Numbered from the stretch's first letter, positions 10,312 through 18,973 are shown. The stretch: DNA of 64,000 bases from Streptomyces sp. CCM_MD2014 (GCF_000772045.1 NZ_CP009754.1:7006001-7070000); one strand, 5' to 3'. The notes: generated by a model from the sequence alone, not told the origin. Translations and numbers: made by a program.

Positions 10312-11090
10312 GCGAAGACATCGTCTGCCGCAGGCTCGTCGGCCGTACCGCCGTCGTCACCGGAGCCGGCAGCGGCATCGGCCTCGCCTCCGCCCGCAGG
10401 CTCGCCTCCGAGGGGGCCCGCGTCGTCTGCGGCGACGTGGACGAGACCCGGGGCAAGGCCGCGGCCGAGGACACCGGCGGCATCTTCGTCAAGGCCGACG
10501 TCACCGATCCCGAGCAGGTCGAGGCGCTGTTCGCGGCGGCGTACGACACCTACGGCAGCGTCGACGTCGCGTTCAACAACGCCGGTATCTCGCCGCCCGA
10601 CGACGACTCCATCCTGGAGACCGGCCTGGAGGCGTGGAAGCGCGTCCAGGAGGTCAACCTCACCTCCGTCTACCTGTGCTGCAAGGCCGCCATCCCCTAC
10701 ATGCGGCGCCAGGGCCGGGGGTCCGTCATCAACACCGCGTCCTTCGTGGCCCGGATGGGGGCGGCCACCTCGCAGATCTCGTACACCGCCTCCAAGGGCG
10801 GTGTCCTCGCCATGTCCCGGGAGCTGGGCGTGCAGTTCGCCCGGGAGGGCATCCGCGTCAACGCGCTGTGCCCGGGACCCGTCAACACCCCGCTCCTCCA
10901 GGAGCTGTTCGCCAAGGACCCGGAACGGGCCGCCCGCCGCCTCGTCCACATCCCCCTCGGCCGGTTCGCCGAGGCCGAGGAGATCGCCGCCGCCGTAGCC
11001 TTCCTGGCCAGCGACGACTCCTCCTTCGTCAACGCCACCGACTTCCTGGTGGACGGCGGGATCTCGGGGGCGTACGTCACACCGCTGTAG
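10308..11090 (+). CDS. Short-chain dehydrogenase/reductase (SDR)
   Basis: 260 residues. NAD(P)-dependent alcohol/ketone oxidoreductase. Glycine motif TGAGSGIG, structural NNAG, and the catalytic Tyr159/Lys163 pair in SYTASKGG are all present, and the C-terminus is typical (FLVDGGISGAYV). GTG 10308 overlaps the preceding stop. In the context of a gamma-glutamyl amino-alcohol ligase and an aldehyde dehydrogenase, the plausible order is alcohol to aldehyde (SDR), aldehyde to acid (ALDH), then hydrolysis by the PuuD-like enzyme. That order is inference. Confidence 0.88.
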   Translation: MSEDIVCRRLVGRTAVVTGAGSGIGLASARRLASEGARVVCGDVDETRGKAAAEDTGGIFVKADVTDPEQVEALFAAAYDTYGSVDVAFNNAGISPPDDDSILETGLEAWKRVQEVNLTSVYLCCKAAIPYMRRQGRGSVINTASFVARMGAATSQISYTASKGGVLAMSRELGVQFAREGIRVNALCPGPVNTPLLQELFAKDPERAARRLVHIPLGRFAEAEEIAAAVAFLASDDSSFVNATDFLVDGGISGAYVTPL

Positions 11091-11121
11091 AACCCCGCGC
11101 ATGGCGTCCTACAGTGCCGGG

Positions 11122-12198
11122 ATGAGCATGACGCCGCCGCCCGGCTGGTACCGCGACCCGTCGGCCCCGCACCTGGAGCGCTGGTGGGACGGCACGGCCT
11201 GGACGGAGCACCGCCGCGTCCCCGAACCCGCCGGCTACGGGCCGGCGGCGGGCGGGGCCCCGGGGCCGGAGCGGCAGTCCGCGCCGATGCATCACCAGGC
11301 ACAGTACGGCCAGGCACAGTACGGCCAGGCACAGTACGGCCAGGCAGAGCCCGGCCGGGAGACGAACGTACCGCTGTCCGCCGGCGCCGGACCGGACGGG
11401 GGCGGACCGGGGGCGGGCACCGGCGGTCGTGGGAAGGCCGTCGCCGTGACCGCCGCCGCGGCCGTCCTGGTCGCGGCGATCGTCACCGGCGTGTTCGTCC
11501 TGGGAGAGGACGACGGCGGCACCCCGCGGCCCCAGACCCCGCCGGCCACGGCTTCGGTCACCGGTCCCTCCCCGGTGAACGACCCGCCCTCCCCCTCACC
11601 GACCGCCTCCGGACCCGCCGCCGACGACCCTGCCGTGGTCGAGGACCAGCTCAACGGCGTGACCTTCCCGCTGCCGGAGGGCTGGGTGCGGCCGCAGCAC
11701 ATCGCCGAGGACGACGTCATGATGACCACGGACGGCACCTACGACTGCCCGGCCGACGGCAGCGTGTGCCGGCACGGCCTCGTCATCTCCCGCACCGTCA
11801 CGGCCAACGCCGAGTCCTCGCCGAAGGTCCTCGCGCGGCAGGACATCGAGGACGCGGCCGACGACGCGTACGACCGCGACCTGATCGGCAACAAGCCCTT
11901 CGGCGGCATCGAGTCCCACGAGGAGGTGGCGTCCGGACCCGTCGCGGTCGCCGGACGCGCCGGGTACTACGTGCGCTGGCGGGTGACGACCGCCAAGGGG
12001 CCCGGCGGCTACGTGCAGTCGATGGTGTTCCCCTCCACCGTCGGCACCGAGTCCCCGGTCCTCGTCCGCTACGTCTTCGACGCCGGCGAGGACGGGCCGC
12101 CCCTGGCCGTCATGGACGAGATCACCAAGGGCATCCGGCCCGTCGGCGACGCGGACACCGGCGGCGGCGTGGGCAGCGGCCTGGGCCCGACGGACTGA
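11122..12198 (+). CDS. DUF2510-domain membrane-anchored protein
   Basis: 358 residues, function unknown. Residues 3-30 are a DUF2510 module (PPGWYRDPSAPHLERWWDGT), common at the cytoplasmic N-terminus of actinobacterial membrane proteins. A short QAQYG repeat follows, then one membrane segment near residues 105-128, a Pro/Thr/Ser linker, and a ~190-residue extracytoplasmic domain without a recognised fold. ATG 11122 is preferred to ATG 11101: neither has a Shine-Dalgarno, but TACAGT at 11110-11115 lies seven bases before ATG 11122, as expected for a leaderless transcript. It is convergent with the next gene, 27 bases apart. Confidence 0.75.
   Translation: MSMTPPPGWYRDPSAPHLERWWDGTAWTEHRRVPEPAGYGPAAGGAPGPERQSAPMHHQAQYGQAQYGQAQYGQAEPGRETNVPLSAGAGPDGGGPGAGTGGRGKAVAVTAAAAVLVAAIVTGVFVLGEDDGGTPRPQTPPATASVTGPSPVNDPPSPSPTASGPAADDPAVVEDQLNGVTFPLPEGWVRPQHIAEDDVMMTTDGTYDCPADGSVCRHGLVISRTVTANAESSPKVLARQDIEDAADDAYDRDLIGNKPFGGIESHEEVASGPVAVAGRAGYYVRWRVTTAKGPGGYVQSMVFPSTVGTESPVLVRYVFDAGEDGPPLAVMDEITKGIRPVGDADTGGGVGSGLGPTD
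11296..11355 (+). repeat. 15-base tandem repeat inside the DUF2510 gene
   Basis: Three exact copies of a 15-base unit beginning CAGGCACAG (11296-11340) and a fourth degenerate copy to 11355. They encode repeated Gln-Ala-Gln-Tyr-Gly. Copy number may vary between strains by slippage. Confidence 0.85.
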
Positions 12199-12225
12199 CC
12201 CCGCACCGGGGAGCACGCCGGAGGA

Positions 12226-13434
12226 TCAGAGAAAGGTGTGCCCCTCGCCCCGGTACGTCGGCACCGTCGCCGTCACCGTGTCCCCCTCCACCAGGTGCAG
12301 CGCGTCGAACCGCTCGCACAGCTCCCCCGCCTTGGCGTGCCGGAACCACACCTTGTCGCCGATGAGCAGGTCGTCGGCGGGCGAGCCCAGCAGCGGCGTC
12401 TGGACCTCGCCGGCGCCCTCCTGGGGGTCGTAGCGCAGCCCCTCGGGCAGATACGGCACCGGCAGCCGGTCGGCGCCGGCCGCGCCGGAGGCCGGATATC
12501 CGCCCCCGAGCACGGTCACGGCCCCGACGCCGGGCCGCCGTACGACGGGCTGCGCGAACAGCGCCGCGGGACGGCCGCGGAACGACGTGTAGTTGTCGAA
12601 CAGCCGCGGCACGTACAGGCCGGACCCGGCGGCGATCTCGGTGACCGCGTCCTCCGCGGCGGTGTGCTGCACGCTGCCCGTGCCGCCGCCGTTGACGAAC
12701 TCCAGGCCGGGCACCACGGCCCGGACCGCCCGCACCACCGCGGCCCGGCGCTCGGCGAGTTCCCGCCGCGCGGCGGCCTGCATCAGCCGCACGGCACGCG
12801 ACCGGAACGGATGCCCCGCGACCGCGTCCCCGACGCCGGCCACATGACCCTCGTACGCCATGATGCCGACGACCTCGAACCCGGGCCGACGGGCCACCGC
12901 GCGGGCCAGGCCGGCGACCTCGGAGGGGGAGTGCAGCGGCGAGCGCCGCGCCCCCACCCGCACCCGGCCCCCGAACAGCCGCAGCGAGGTGTCCAACTCC
13001 AGGCACACCCGCACGACTTCCCGGCCGCCGTCGCCGTCGCGCGCGGCGTCGACGAGGTCCAGCTGCGCCGAGTCGTCGATCATCACGGTCACGGCGGAGG
13101 CGAGCTTCGGGTCGGCGGTCAGCTCCGCGTACCCGGCGCGGTCCGCCGACGGATAGGCGAGCAGGACGTCCTCGAAACCGGAGCGCGCCAGCCACAGGGA
13201 CTCGGCCAGCGTGAACGACATGACGCCCGCGAAACCGTCCCTGGCCAGGGCCCGTTCCAGCAGCGCACGACAGCGTACGGACTTGCTCGCGACCCGGATC
13301 GGCTTGCCGCCGGCGCGGCGGACCAGGTCCTCCGCGTTGGCGTCGAAGGCCTCCAGGTCCACGATCGCCACGGGGGCGTCCAGATGGGCGGTGGCCCGGT
13401 CGTAGCGGGCCCGGTCGGCGGCGCGTGCGGTCAT
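12226..13434 (-). CDS. PLP-dependent amino-acid deaminase/aldolase (alanine racemase-N fold, D-serine dehydratase-like)
   Basis: 402 residues, cytosolic. The fold is an alanine-racemase-type PLP barrel: the cofactor lysine is in IRVASKSVRCR near residue 47, preceded by PVAIVDLEAFDANA. The C-terminal metal-binding segment of D-serine dehydratase/D-threonine aldolase relatives is present as FRHAKAGELCERF, with the His and Cys expected to hold zinc, and the chain ends GEGHTFL. It should act on a D-amino acid or beta-hydroxy amino acid; the substrate cannot be read. ATG 13434 is the first good start. The downstream neighbour is convergent. Confidence 0.8.
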   Translation of the reverse strand: MTARAADRARYDRATAHLDAPVAIVDLEAFDANAEDLVRRAGGKPIRVASKSVRCRALLERALARDGFAGVMSFTLAESLWLARSGFEDVLLAYPSADRAGYAELTADPKLASAVTVMIDDSAQLDLVDAARDGDGGREVVRVCLELDTSLRLFGGRVRVGARRSPLHSPSEVAGLARAVARRPGFEVVGIMAYEGHVAGVGDAVAGHPFRSRAVRLMQAAARRELAERRAAVVRAVRAVVPGLEFVNGGGTGSVQHTAAEDAVTEIAAGSGLYVPRLFDNYTSFRGRPAALFAQPVVRRPGVGAVTVLGGGYPASGAAGADRLPVPYLPEGLRYDPQEGAGEVQTPLLGSPADDLLIGDKVWFRHAKAGELCERFDALHLVEGDTVTATVPTYRGEGHTFL

Positions 13435-13722
13435 GGACGCAGCCTGCCAGACAGGATTACCGCAGGGTAGGGGGACGATCCGGGCCAATGCCACGGGCGC
13501 GTGGACTGGTTCCCCCTCCGGCCGGGTCACGCCGTAGAGTGACGCGCACGCACGACGGGCCCGGACCCGGCGGCAGGGCGCCGCAGCCCGTGCCGGGATG
13601 GCGGCCCTGCCGTGCGGGTATGCGTGCCCGGGACGGATCGGTTCCGCACCGGGCCGGGGCAGGAGACCACACCACCGGCCCGCGTCGGAGAAACGGCCCG
13701 GGCCCGAGGAAACGGGGGGTGC
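13435..13722. promoter_or_regulatory. Divergent intergenic region (288 bases)
   Basis: No gene seen. A TAGAGT -10-like box at 13535-13540 could serve the rightward proline-rich gene with a ~180-base leader. For the leftward deaminase a TACCCT-like box lies on the minus strand near 13463-13468. CCTGCCAGACAGG near the deaminase start is a small dyad (CCTG-N5-CAGG). Confidence 0.3.
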
Positions 13723-15432
13723 ATGAGCACGGAAGCGCGCCGCGCCTCCCTCCCCCCGCACCCCGACACCCCACCCCGCCCTGCCACCCCGCCGCCTCCC
13801 GGAACGCCTCCCCGCCCTCAGACGCCGCCGAGCCCGGAGCCTCCACCCCGCCCTGCCACCCCGCCGCGCACCGAGACACCGGCCGGCCCCGGGGTCCCGT
13901 CGCGCGCCGAGACGCCGTCGCGTCCCGACACGCCGCCGTCTCCCGAGCCCCGCCCCCGGCCCGGGACGCCGCCCCGCCCCGGTGCGCGGCCGGGGGCGGG
14001 CCCCGCGGCGGTGGCCGGTGCCTGCGTCCCTCCCGCCGTCCCGTCCAGCCCGCAGACACCGCCGGGCGCGGGCCCCGCGCCGCGCCCGGGGGAGCGCGGC
14101 GGCGGGTCCGCTGCCGCGCGGGGGGAGTCGCGAGGGCCCGGCGGAGCGTCCTCCTCCGCCACTCCGATGCAGCGCACGGATGGTTCCGACGGGGCCGTCC
14201 CCCCGGACGACGGACGGGCCGGGATCCCCGGCGACTCCGAGGGCTCCGGTGCCCGGACCCGCTACCCGCGCTTCCGGCTCGGTGCCTCCCGGTCCGGTGA
14301 CTCCCGGACGGAGGACCCCGCGCCACCCCGAGCCTCCGCCCGCTTCCCCGACACCGCGCCGACCGTCGGCCGTGAGGTCCCGCGCGGCGGCGGGGTACCG
14401 CAGACGCCGCCCCACCGTCCCGGTGCCCCCGCCGAGACACCGAACGAGACCACCGCCCGCCTGCGCCCGATCCCCGCGGACCCGGCGGAGGACGCGACAC
14501 CGGAACCGGCGGCCGGGACACCGCTCCCCGCCCCACGACCGGCCCCCGCCACCCCCGACCCCGCCCTTTCCTGGAGCACCCCGGACGCCCCGGCGTTCCC
14601 GAACGGCGCGCGCCCCCGGATCTCCTTCGGCGTGCCCGAGGGATACGACGGACCGGCCCGGCCCCGTCCGCTCGGCGGTCGCCCGAGGCCGCAGGCCCTC
14701 GCCGCCGCCGTCTGCCTCGTGCTCGGCGTGGGACTGCTCACCGGAGCCGTCACCGGCAGCTGGCTCGCCGGGGACTCCGGTGACGACGGCGCGCGCAGCG
14801 CGTACGCCGAGGCCGGGGAGCTGTGGCACAGCGTGCCCGTAGACCAGCTTTTCCCGCCCACAGTCCAGGGCAAGGGCGCGGGCCCCGGCGGAGCCGACCG
14901 CACCTGGACCCGGGTCGCCGTGGCTCCGGACGGCGACTGCGCCGGCGCCTTCGACCGGCTCCTCGCCAAGGTGCTCGACCCGGTCGGCTGCTCCCGCCTG
15001 CTGCGCGCCACGTACACCGACGCCACCCAGAGCTACGTCACCACCGTCGGCCTGCTCTTCACCAAGGCCGACGCCGCCGCCATGACCTCGCTGGCGGGCC
15101 GCTTCGAGAAGGAGGGCCTCGGCCGCCGGACCGACCTCATGCCCCTGCCGTACGCGGCGAAGGACACGGTCGCCGAGGGCTTCGGCCCCCCGCAGCGGGC
15201 CTCATGGACCGTTTCCGTGCTCACCGACGCCCCCGTCGTCGTCTACGCCGTCTCCGGCTGGGCCGACGACCGCACCGTCGACGAACCCGAACCCGCCGAG
15301 GAGGCCATCGAGTCGGGTGCCACGTCGGCCCCCGCCCAGGCCGGCCTCGGCCACGAGGCGCAGGGCCTCGCCGACCGCGTCGAACGCGCCCTGCGCAAGA
15401 ACGTCGGCGCCCCCACGGAGCACCCGTCGTGA
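13723..15432 (+). CDS. Proline-rich single-pass membrane protein, coupled to a mycosin-like protease
   Basis: 569 residues, unknown function. Residues 1 to about 320 are very Pro/Ala/Thr/Arg-rich and disordered, with many PPRP and TPP repeats. One membrane segment (LAAAVCLVLGVGLLTGAVTG) lies near residue 335. The remaining ~220 residues form a folded extracytoplasmic domain with a Cys pair (DGDCAG, DPVGCSRL) that could form a disulfide. ATG 13723 follows GGGGGGT. The stop overlaps the protease GTG as GTGA, so both are made together; this protein may be a partner or substrate of the protease. The proline-rich cytoplasmic part resembles those of type VII secretion-associated or kinase-linked proteins only in composition. 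Confidence 0.7.
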   Translation: MSTEARRASLPPHPDTPPRPATPPPPGTPPRPQTPPSPEPPPRPATPPRTETPAGPGVPSRAETPSRPDTPPSPEPRPRPGTPPRPGARPGAGPAAVAGACVPPAVPSSPQTPPGAGPAPRPGERGGGSAAARGESRGPGGASSSATPMQRTDGSDGAVPPDDGRAGIPGDSEGSGARTRYPRFRLGASRSGDSRTEDPAPPRASARFPDTAPTVGREVPRGGGVPQTPPHRPGAPAETPNETTARLRPIPADPAEDATPEPAAGTPLPAPRPAPATPDPALSWSTPDAPAFPNGARPRISFGVPEGYDGPARPRPLGGRPRPQALAAAVCLVLGVGLLTGAVTGSWLAGDSGDDGARSAYAEAGELWHSVPVDQLFPPTVQGKGAGPGGADRTWTRVAVAPDGDCAGAFDRLLAKVLDPVGCSRLLRATYTDATQSYVTTVGLLFTKADAAAMTSLAGRFEKEGLGRRTDLMPLPYAAKDTVAEGFGPPQRASWTVSVLTDAPVVVYAVSGWADDRTVDEPEPAEEAIESGATSAPAQAGLGHEAQGLADRVERALRKNVGAPTEHPS

Positions 15433-16610
15433 CCCCCGCAGACATCCGCCGCGGGAGCGGGGCGCTGAGCCTCCTCCTCGCCGCCGCGCTCGCCCTCGTC
15501 CCGGCGTCCCCCGCGCACGCCGACGGCATCCGCGCCCAGCAGTGGGCCCTGGGTGCCCTCCACACCCAGGAGGCGTGGCGCACCACCAAGGGCGCGGGCA
15601 TCACCGTCGCCGTCCTGGACACCGGCGTCGAGGCCGACCATCCGGACCTGGCCGGCAACGTGCTCACCGGCAAGGACCTGGTCGGCTTCGGGGCGAGCGA
15701 GGGCGACCGCTCCTGGGCCCGGCACGGCACCGCCATGGCCGGGATCATCGCCGGTCACGGGCACGGCCCCGGCAACGCCGAGGGCGTCATGGGCATCGCC
15801 CCCGAGGCCAAGATCCTGCCCGTGCGCGTGATCCTGGAGGACGGCGACCCCTCCCGCGCCAAGGCCCGCAAGACCCGCGGCAACGCCCTGGCCGAGGGCA
15901 TCCGCTGGGCCGCCGACCACGGCGCCGACATCATCAACCTCTCCCTCGGCGACGACTCCGCCTCCGCCCACCCCGAGCCCGCCGAGGACGAGGCCATCCA
16001 GTACGCCCTGAAGAAGGGCGTGGTCGTCGTCGCCTCGGCGGGCAACGGCGGCGAGCTGGGCGACCACGTCTCCTACCCGGCCGCCTATCCGGGCGTGATC
16101 GCCGCGACCGCCGTCGACCGCTACGGCACCCGGGCCTCCTTCTCCACCCGCCGCTGGTACGCCACGGTCAGCGCCCCCGGCGTCGACGTGATCATCGCCG
16201 ACCCCGACCACCGCTACTACGAGGGCTGGGGCACCAGTGCCGCCTCCGCCTTCGTCTCCGGGGCGGCCGCCCTGGTGAAGGCGGCCCACCCCGACCTCAC
16301 CCCGGCCCAGGTCAAGTCCCTCCTGGAGGACACCGCCCGCAACGCCCCGGCCGAGGGACGCGACGACTCCCGCGGTTTCGGCTTCGTCGACCCGGTCGCC
16401 GCCATGAAGGCCGCCGGACGGCTGAAGCCCGAGGGTCTCAGGGCGGCGGCGTACGGCGACGAGTACTTCGGCCCGGGACCCGACGCCCCCGACTCCGACG
16501 ACGACACCTCGGCCTGGGCCGCCCCGCTGGCCGGCGGCGCGGGCGGCGTCCTGGTGGTGGCGGCCGTGGTCCTGTGGCGAGGCCGCCGCGAACACCCCGA
16601 CGACCTCTGA
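15429..16610 (+). CDS. Membrane-anchored subtilisin-family serine protease (mycosin-like, S8)
   Basis: 393 residues. A Sec signal peptide (LSLLLAAALALVPASPAHA) is followed by a subtilase domain with catalytic Asp64 (VLDTGVEADHPD), His99 (RHGTAMAG) and Ser270 (GTSAASAFVSG), plus the oxyanion Asn in VASAGNGG. A C-terminal membrane helix (about residues 355-380) and an Arg-rich tail anchor it facing outward. This architecture matches mycosins of type VII secretion, but no ecc or esx genes are nearby, so a T7SS role is not supported. It is coupled to the proline-rich membrane protein. Confidence 0.87.
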   Translation: MTPADIRRGSGALSLLLAAALALVPASPAHADGIRAQQWALGALHTQEAWRTTKGAGITVAVLDTGVEADHPDLAGNVLTGKDLVGFGASEGDRSWARHGTAMAGIIAGHGHGPGNAEGVMGIAPEAKILPVRVILEDGDPSRAKARKTRGNALAEGIRWAADHGADIINLSLGDDSASAHPEPAEDEAIQYALKKGVVVVASAGNGGELGDHVSYPAAYPGVIAATAVDRYGTRASFSTRRWYATVSAPGVDVIIADPDHRYYEGWGTSAASAFVSGAAALVKAAHPDLTPAQVKSLLEDTARNAPAEGRDDSRGFGFVDPVAAMKAAGRLKPEGLRAAAYGDEYFGPGPDAPDSDDDTSAWAAPLAGGAGGVLVVAAVVLWRGRREHPDDL

Positions 16611-16686
16611 TCACCCGGAGCCGCCACCCAGGGGTCCTCACCCGGAGCGCCCACGAGGGATGTTCACCCTCACCCCGGAGCAGCCA
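16611..16686. repeat. Short imperfect tandem repeat between convergent genes
   Basis: Three related copies, period about 26-29 bases, each with CCGGAGC followed by a GCCAC-like and an AGGG-like block. It fills the whole gap between the protease and the convergent hydrolase and may act in termination. Confidence 0.4.
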
Positions 16687-17646
16687 CTAGGGGCCCTCGG
16701 AGCTCTCGTCCGTGAACACGCCCACCGCCGCCCGCGCCGCCGCCTCGGTCAGCGCGATCCCCTCCGCCTGCGTGCCGCTGCCCCGCGACACCACCGCCAC
16801 CAGGTAGCCGTGGCCACCGGACTCGACCCGCCCGATGCTGTTGACCACCCACAGCCCGGTGGTGCTGCGGCGCAGCCAGCCGTTCTTCAGCGCCCACCCG
16901 CTACCGCCCGTCCCGCCGGACCCGTCGGCCGCCGCCGACACGCCCCACCGCTGACCGGCGGCGATCCGCTCCATCAGCTCCCGTACGTAAGCCCGTGAGG
17001 CCGCGGTCAGCTCCGAGCCGTCGGCGACGAACACCTGGCGCAACAGCGTGACCTGGTCGGCCGCCGTGGTCCGCGTCAGTCCCCACAGCGGGCCGTCGCC
17101 GCCCGTCGTCCCCGTCAGGCCGAAGCGCGCGTTCGCGGCGTCGAGTCCGCCGGCCGTCCCGATCGCCCGCCACAGCGCCGACGCCGACTCGTTGTCGCTG
17201 TTCTCGATCATCGCGGCGGCGTACGTCTTCTCCGCGGCCGTCAGAGAGCGCCCCGCGTCCTGGGCCTGGAGCAGCAACGCCGCCAGAATGTCGACCTTCA
17301 CGATGCTCGCCGTGTCGTAGGCGCCCGTGCCGTACGCGGCGCTCCCGCCGGAGTCCGGGTCCAGCACCGCCACCGACACCTCTGCGCCGTCCGCCACCGT
17401 CACCGACGCCATGGCGGCCGCCAGCCGCGCGTCACCGTCCTCCGCCGGCCCGGCCGTCTCCACCGCTTCCTCCCCGCCCGAGGGTGCCGAGGACGCCGAC
17501 GATACGGCGCCGCCCGCGCCCGGGCGTGCGTGGCCCTGCCAGTACACCGCGCCGGCGGCCGTGGCGCCGACGACGGCGCACGCGATCAGGGCGGGCCGTG
17601 TCCGGGAGGGCCGCCGCCGTGCCCGCCGGGCTCTGGAGGATGCCAT
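16687..17646 (-). CDS. Secreted or membrane-tethered class A beta-lactamase-fold serine hydrolase
   Basis: 319 residues. An Arg-rich N-terminus and one hydrophobic segment (residues ~19-36) form a signal anchor, with a Ser/Gly-rich linker to residue ~70. The class A/penicillin-interactive fold is marked by Ser114-x-x-Lys117 (ASIVK) and Ser150-Asp151-Asn152 (ENSDNES). The usual KTG motif is not obvious, and the omega-loop Glu166 signature was not found, so real beta-lactamase activity is doubtful. A peptidoglycan- or peptide-directed hydrolase is equally possible. ATG 17646. It is divergent from the SseB gene across a 130-base gap. Confidence 0.78.
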   Translation of the reverse strand: MASSRARRARRRPSRTRPALIACAVVGATAAGAVYWQGHARPGAGGAVSSASSAPSGGEEAVETAGPAEDGDARLAAAMASVTVADGAEVSVAVLDPDSGGSAAYGTGAYDTASIVKVDILAALLLQAQDAGRSLTAAEKTYAAAMIENSDNESASALWRAIGTAGGLDAANARFGLTGTTGGDGPLWGLTRTTAADQVTLLRQVFVADGSELTAASRAYVRELMERIAAGQRWGVSAAADGSGGTGGSGWALKNGWLRRSTTGLWVVNSIGRVESGGHGYLVAVVSRGSGTQAEGIALTEAAARAAVGVFTDESSEGP

Positions 17647-17762
17647 GGCGGCGATCGTCCAGGCGGTTGCTGTGCGGAGCGTGGGCCGGAGGTGAAAACC
17701 GGGTCAGAGATGAGTCAGAGATCCCTGAGAGGCCGGTGGGAAGCGCCGTGCCCGCGCCCCGA

Positions 17763-17768
17763 TAGGGT
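17763..17768 (+). promoter_or_regulatory. -10 box TAGGGT of a likely leaderless SseB transcript
   Basis: TAGGGT eight bases before the GTG start and no Shine-Dalgarno. Transcription would start at or next to the start codon. Confidence 0.45.
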
Positions 17769-17776
17769 CGGGAACC

Positions 17777-18508
17777 GTGGCGAACAAGAACATCCCCGAC
17801 TCCGCCTTCTCCGACGACGACGGCACCGCCGACCCCCGGCTGAGCGCCGCGCTCGCCGCCTGGGCCGAGGACCGCACCGCCGTGGCGCCGGTCCTCGAGG
17901 CGCTCAAGGGCGCCCGGCTGCTGGTACCCGTCGTCGCCGTACTCGGTGAGGTGGAGGAGGACGAGAACGGGCTGCGCCGGGAGAAGACCAGCGACATGGC
18001 CGTACCGACCCTGAAGGCCGGCGACCGCACCGCGCTCCCCGCGTTCACGTCCACCGCGTCGCTCGCCCGCTGGGACCCCGCCGCCCGCCCCGTCGCCGTA
18101 CCCGTGCACCAGGCACTGGAGGCCGCCGCGCACGAGAAGGCGGACACCGTCGTCCTGGACCTGGCGGGGCCGGTGGCGTTCGAGCTGACCGGGCAGGTCC
18201 TGCTGGCGCTGGCCGAGGGGCGTACGACGACCGACCCGCTCGCCGACCCTGCCGTGGCCGGGGCCGTGCGCGCCGCCCTCGCCGACGAGCCCGCCGTGCT
18301 CCGCGCCCACCTCGGGCCGGGACGGGCCGACGGCACCCTGGCGCTGGTCCTCGACCCGGACGCCGACGCGGCGAAGGCGGCCCGCGCGGTCGCCGAGCGG
18401 CTGGCCGCCGACGACACACTGAGGGCCCGCCTGGTGCGCGGCCTCGACCTGGCACTGCTGCCGGCCGGGGCGACGCCGCCGGGCGAGCCCTTGTACGTGC
18501 GGGGGTAG
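17777..18508 (+). CDS. SseB-family protein
   Basis: 243 residues, soluble. It contains the SseB N-terminal domain (residues ~15-135: LSAALAAWAEDRTAVAPVLE, ARLLVPVVAV, MAVPTLKAGDRTALPAFTS), a family common in actinobacteria. The biochemical role is unknown despite the name inherited from enterobacterial proteins. GTG 17777 is probably leaderless. Immediately downstream is a convergent DUF1844 gene. It stands just before the translation cluster, a conserved position in Streptomyces from memory. Confidence 0.82.
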   Translation: MANKNIPDSAFSDDDGTADPRLSAALAAWAEDRTAVAPVLEALKGARLLVPVVAVLGEVEEDENGLRREKTSDMAVPTLKAGDRTALPAFTSTASLARWDPAARPVAVPVHQALEAAAHEKADTVVLDLAGPVAFELTGQVLLALAEGRTTTDPLADPAVAGAVRAALADEPAVLRAHLGPGRADGTLALVLDPDADAAKAARAVAERLAADDTLRARLVRGLDLALLPAGATPPGEPLYVRG

Positions 18509-18529
18509 CCGCGGGTCAGCGGGCGGCGG

Positions 18530-18895
18530 TCAGCCGTAGACCGCGCCCGTGTACTTCTCGCCCGGGCCCTGGCCCGGCTCGTCCGGGACGAGCGAGGCCT
18601 CGCGGAAGGCCAGCTGGAGCGACTTGAGGCCGTCGCGCAGCGGGGCCGCGTGGAACGAGCTGATCTCGGTCGCGGTCGCGTCCAGCAGGCCGGCCAGTGC
18701 GTGGACCAGCTTGCGGGCCTCGTCCAGGTCCTTGTGGTCCTCGCCCTCCTCGGTCAGGCCCAGCTTCACGGCGGCGGCGCTCATCAGGTTGACGGCGACC
18801 GTCACGATCACCTCGACCGCCGGGACCTCGGCGATGTCGCGGGTCATGGCGTCGAAGTCGGGATTCGCCGAGGATTCGGGAGGGGTCTCACTCAT
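18530..18895 (-). CDS. DUF1844-domain protein
   Basis: 121 residues, soluble, function unknown. The family signature is PAVEVIVTVAVNLMSAAAVK followed by LGLTEEGEDHKDLDEARKLV. The ATG at 18895 has no Shine-Dalgarno, but TATCGT on the minus strand (18903-18908) lies seven bases upstream, so the mRNA is probably leaderless. It is divergent from infC, whose long leader fills the gap. Confidence 0.82.
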   Translation of the reverse strand: MSETPPESSANPDFDAMTRDIAEVPAVEVIVTVAVNLMSAAAVKLGLTEEGEDHKDLDEARKLVHALAGLLDATATEISSFHAAPLRDGLKSLQLAFREASLVPDEPGQGPGEKYTGAVYG

Positions 18896-18943
18896 GCCGC
18901 ACACGATAGGCGCAGCGGGGGAGCGGGCCCCACCCGGACTCGG

Positions 18944-18973
18944 TTAGCCCTTCCCCCGCCGAGCTGCTAACCT
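18944..18973 (+). promoter_or_regulatory. Candidate infC operon promoter
   Basis: TTAGCC (18944-18949), 18-base spacer, TAACCT (18968-18973). This would start transcription near 18980 and give a leader of about 300 bases before the infC start codon. The match is modest. Confidence 0.4.

Noticed and set aside
15429..16610. Type VII secretion locus inferred from the mycosin-like protease
   Set aside because: No WXG100, EccC, EccB or EccD-like genes in the surrounding sequence.
16687..17646. Antibiotic-resistance beta-lactamase
   Set aside because: SxxK and SDN are present, but KTG and the omega-loop Glu could not be identified, so resistance activity is not claimed.
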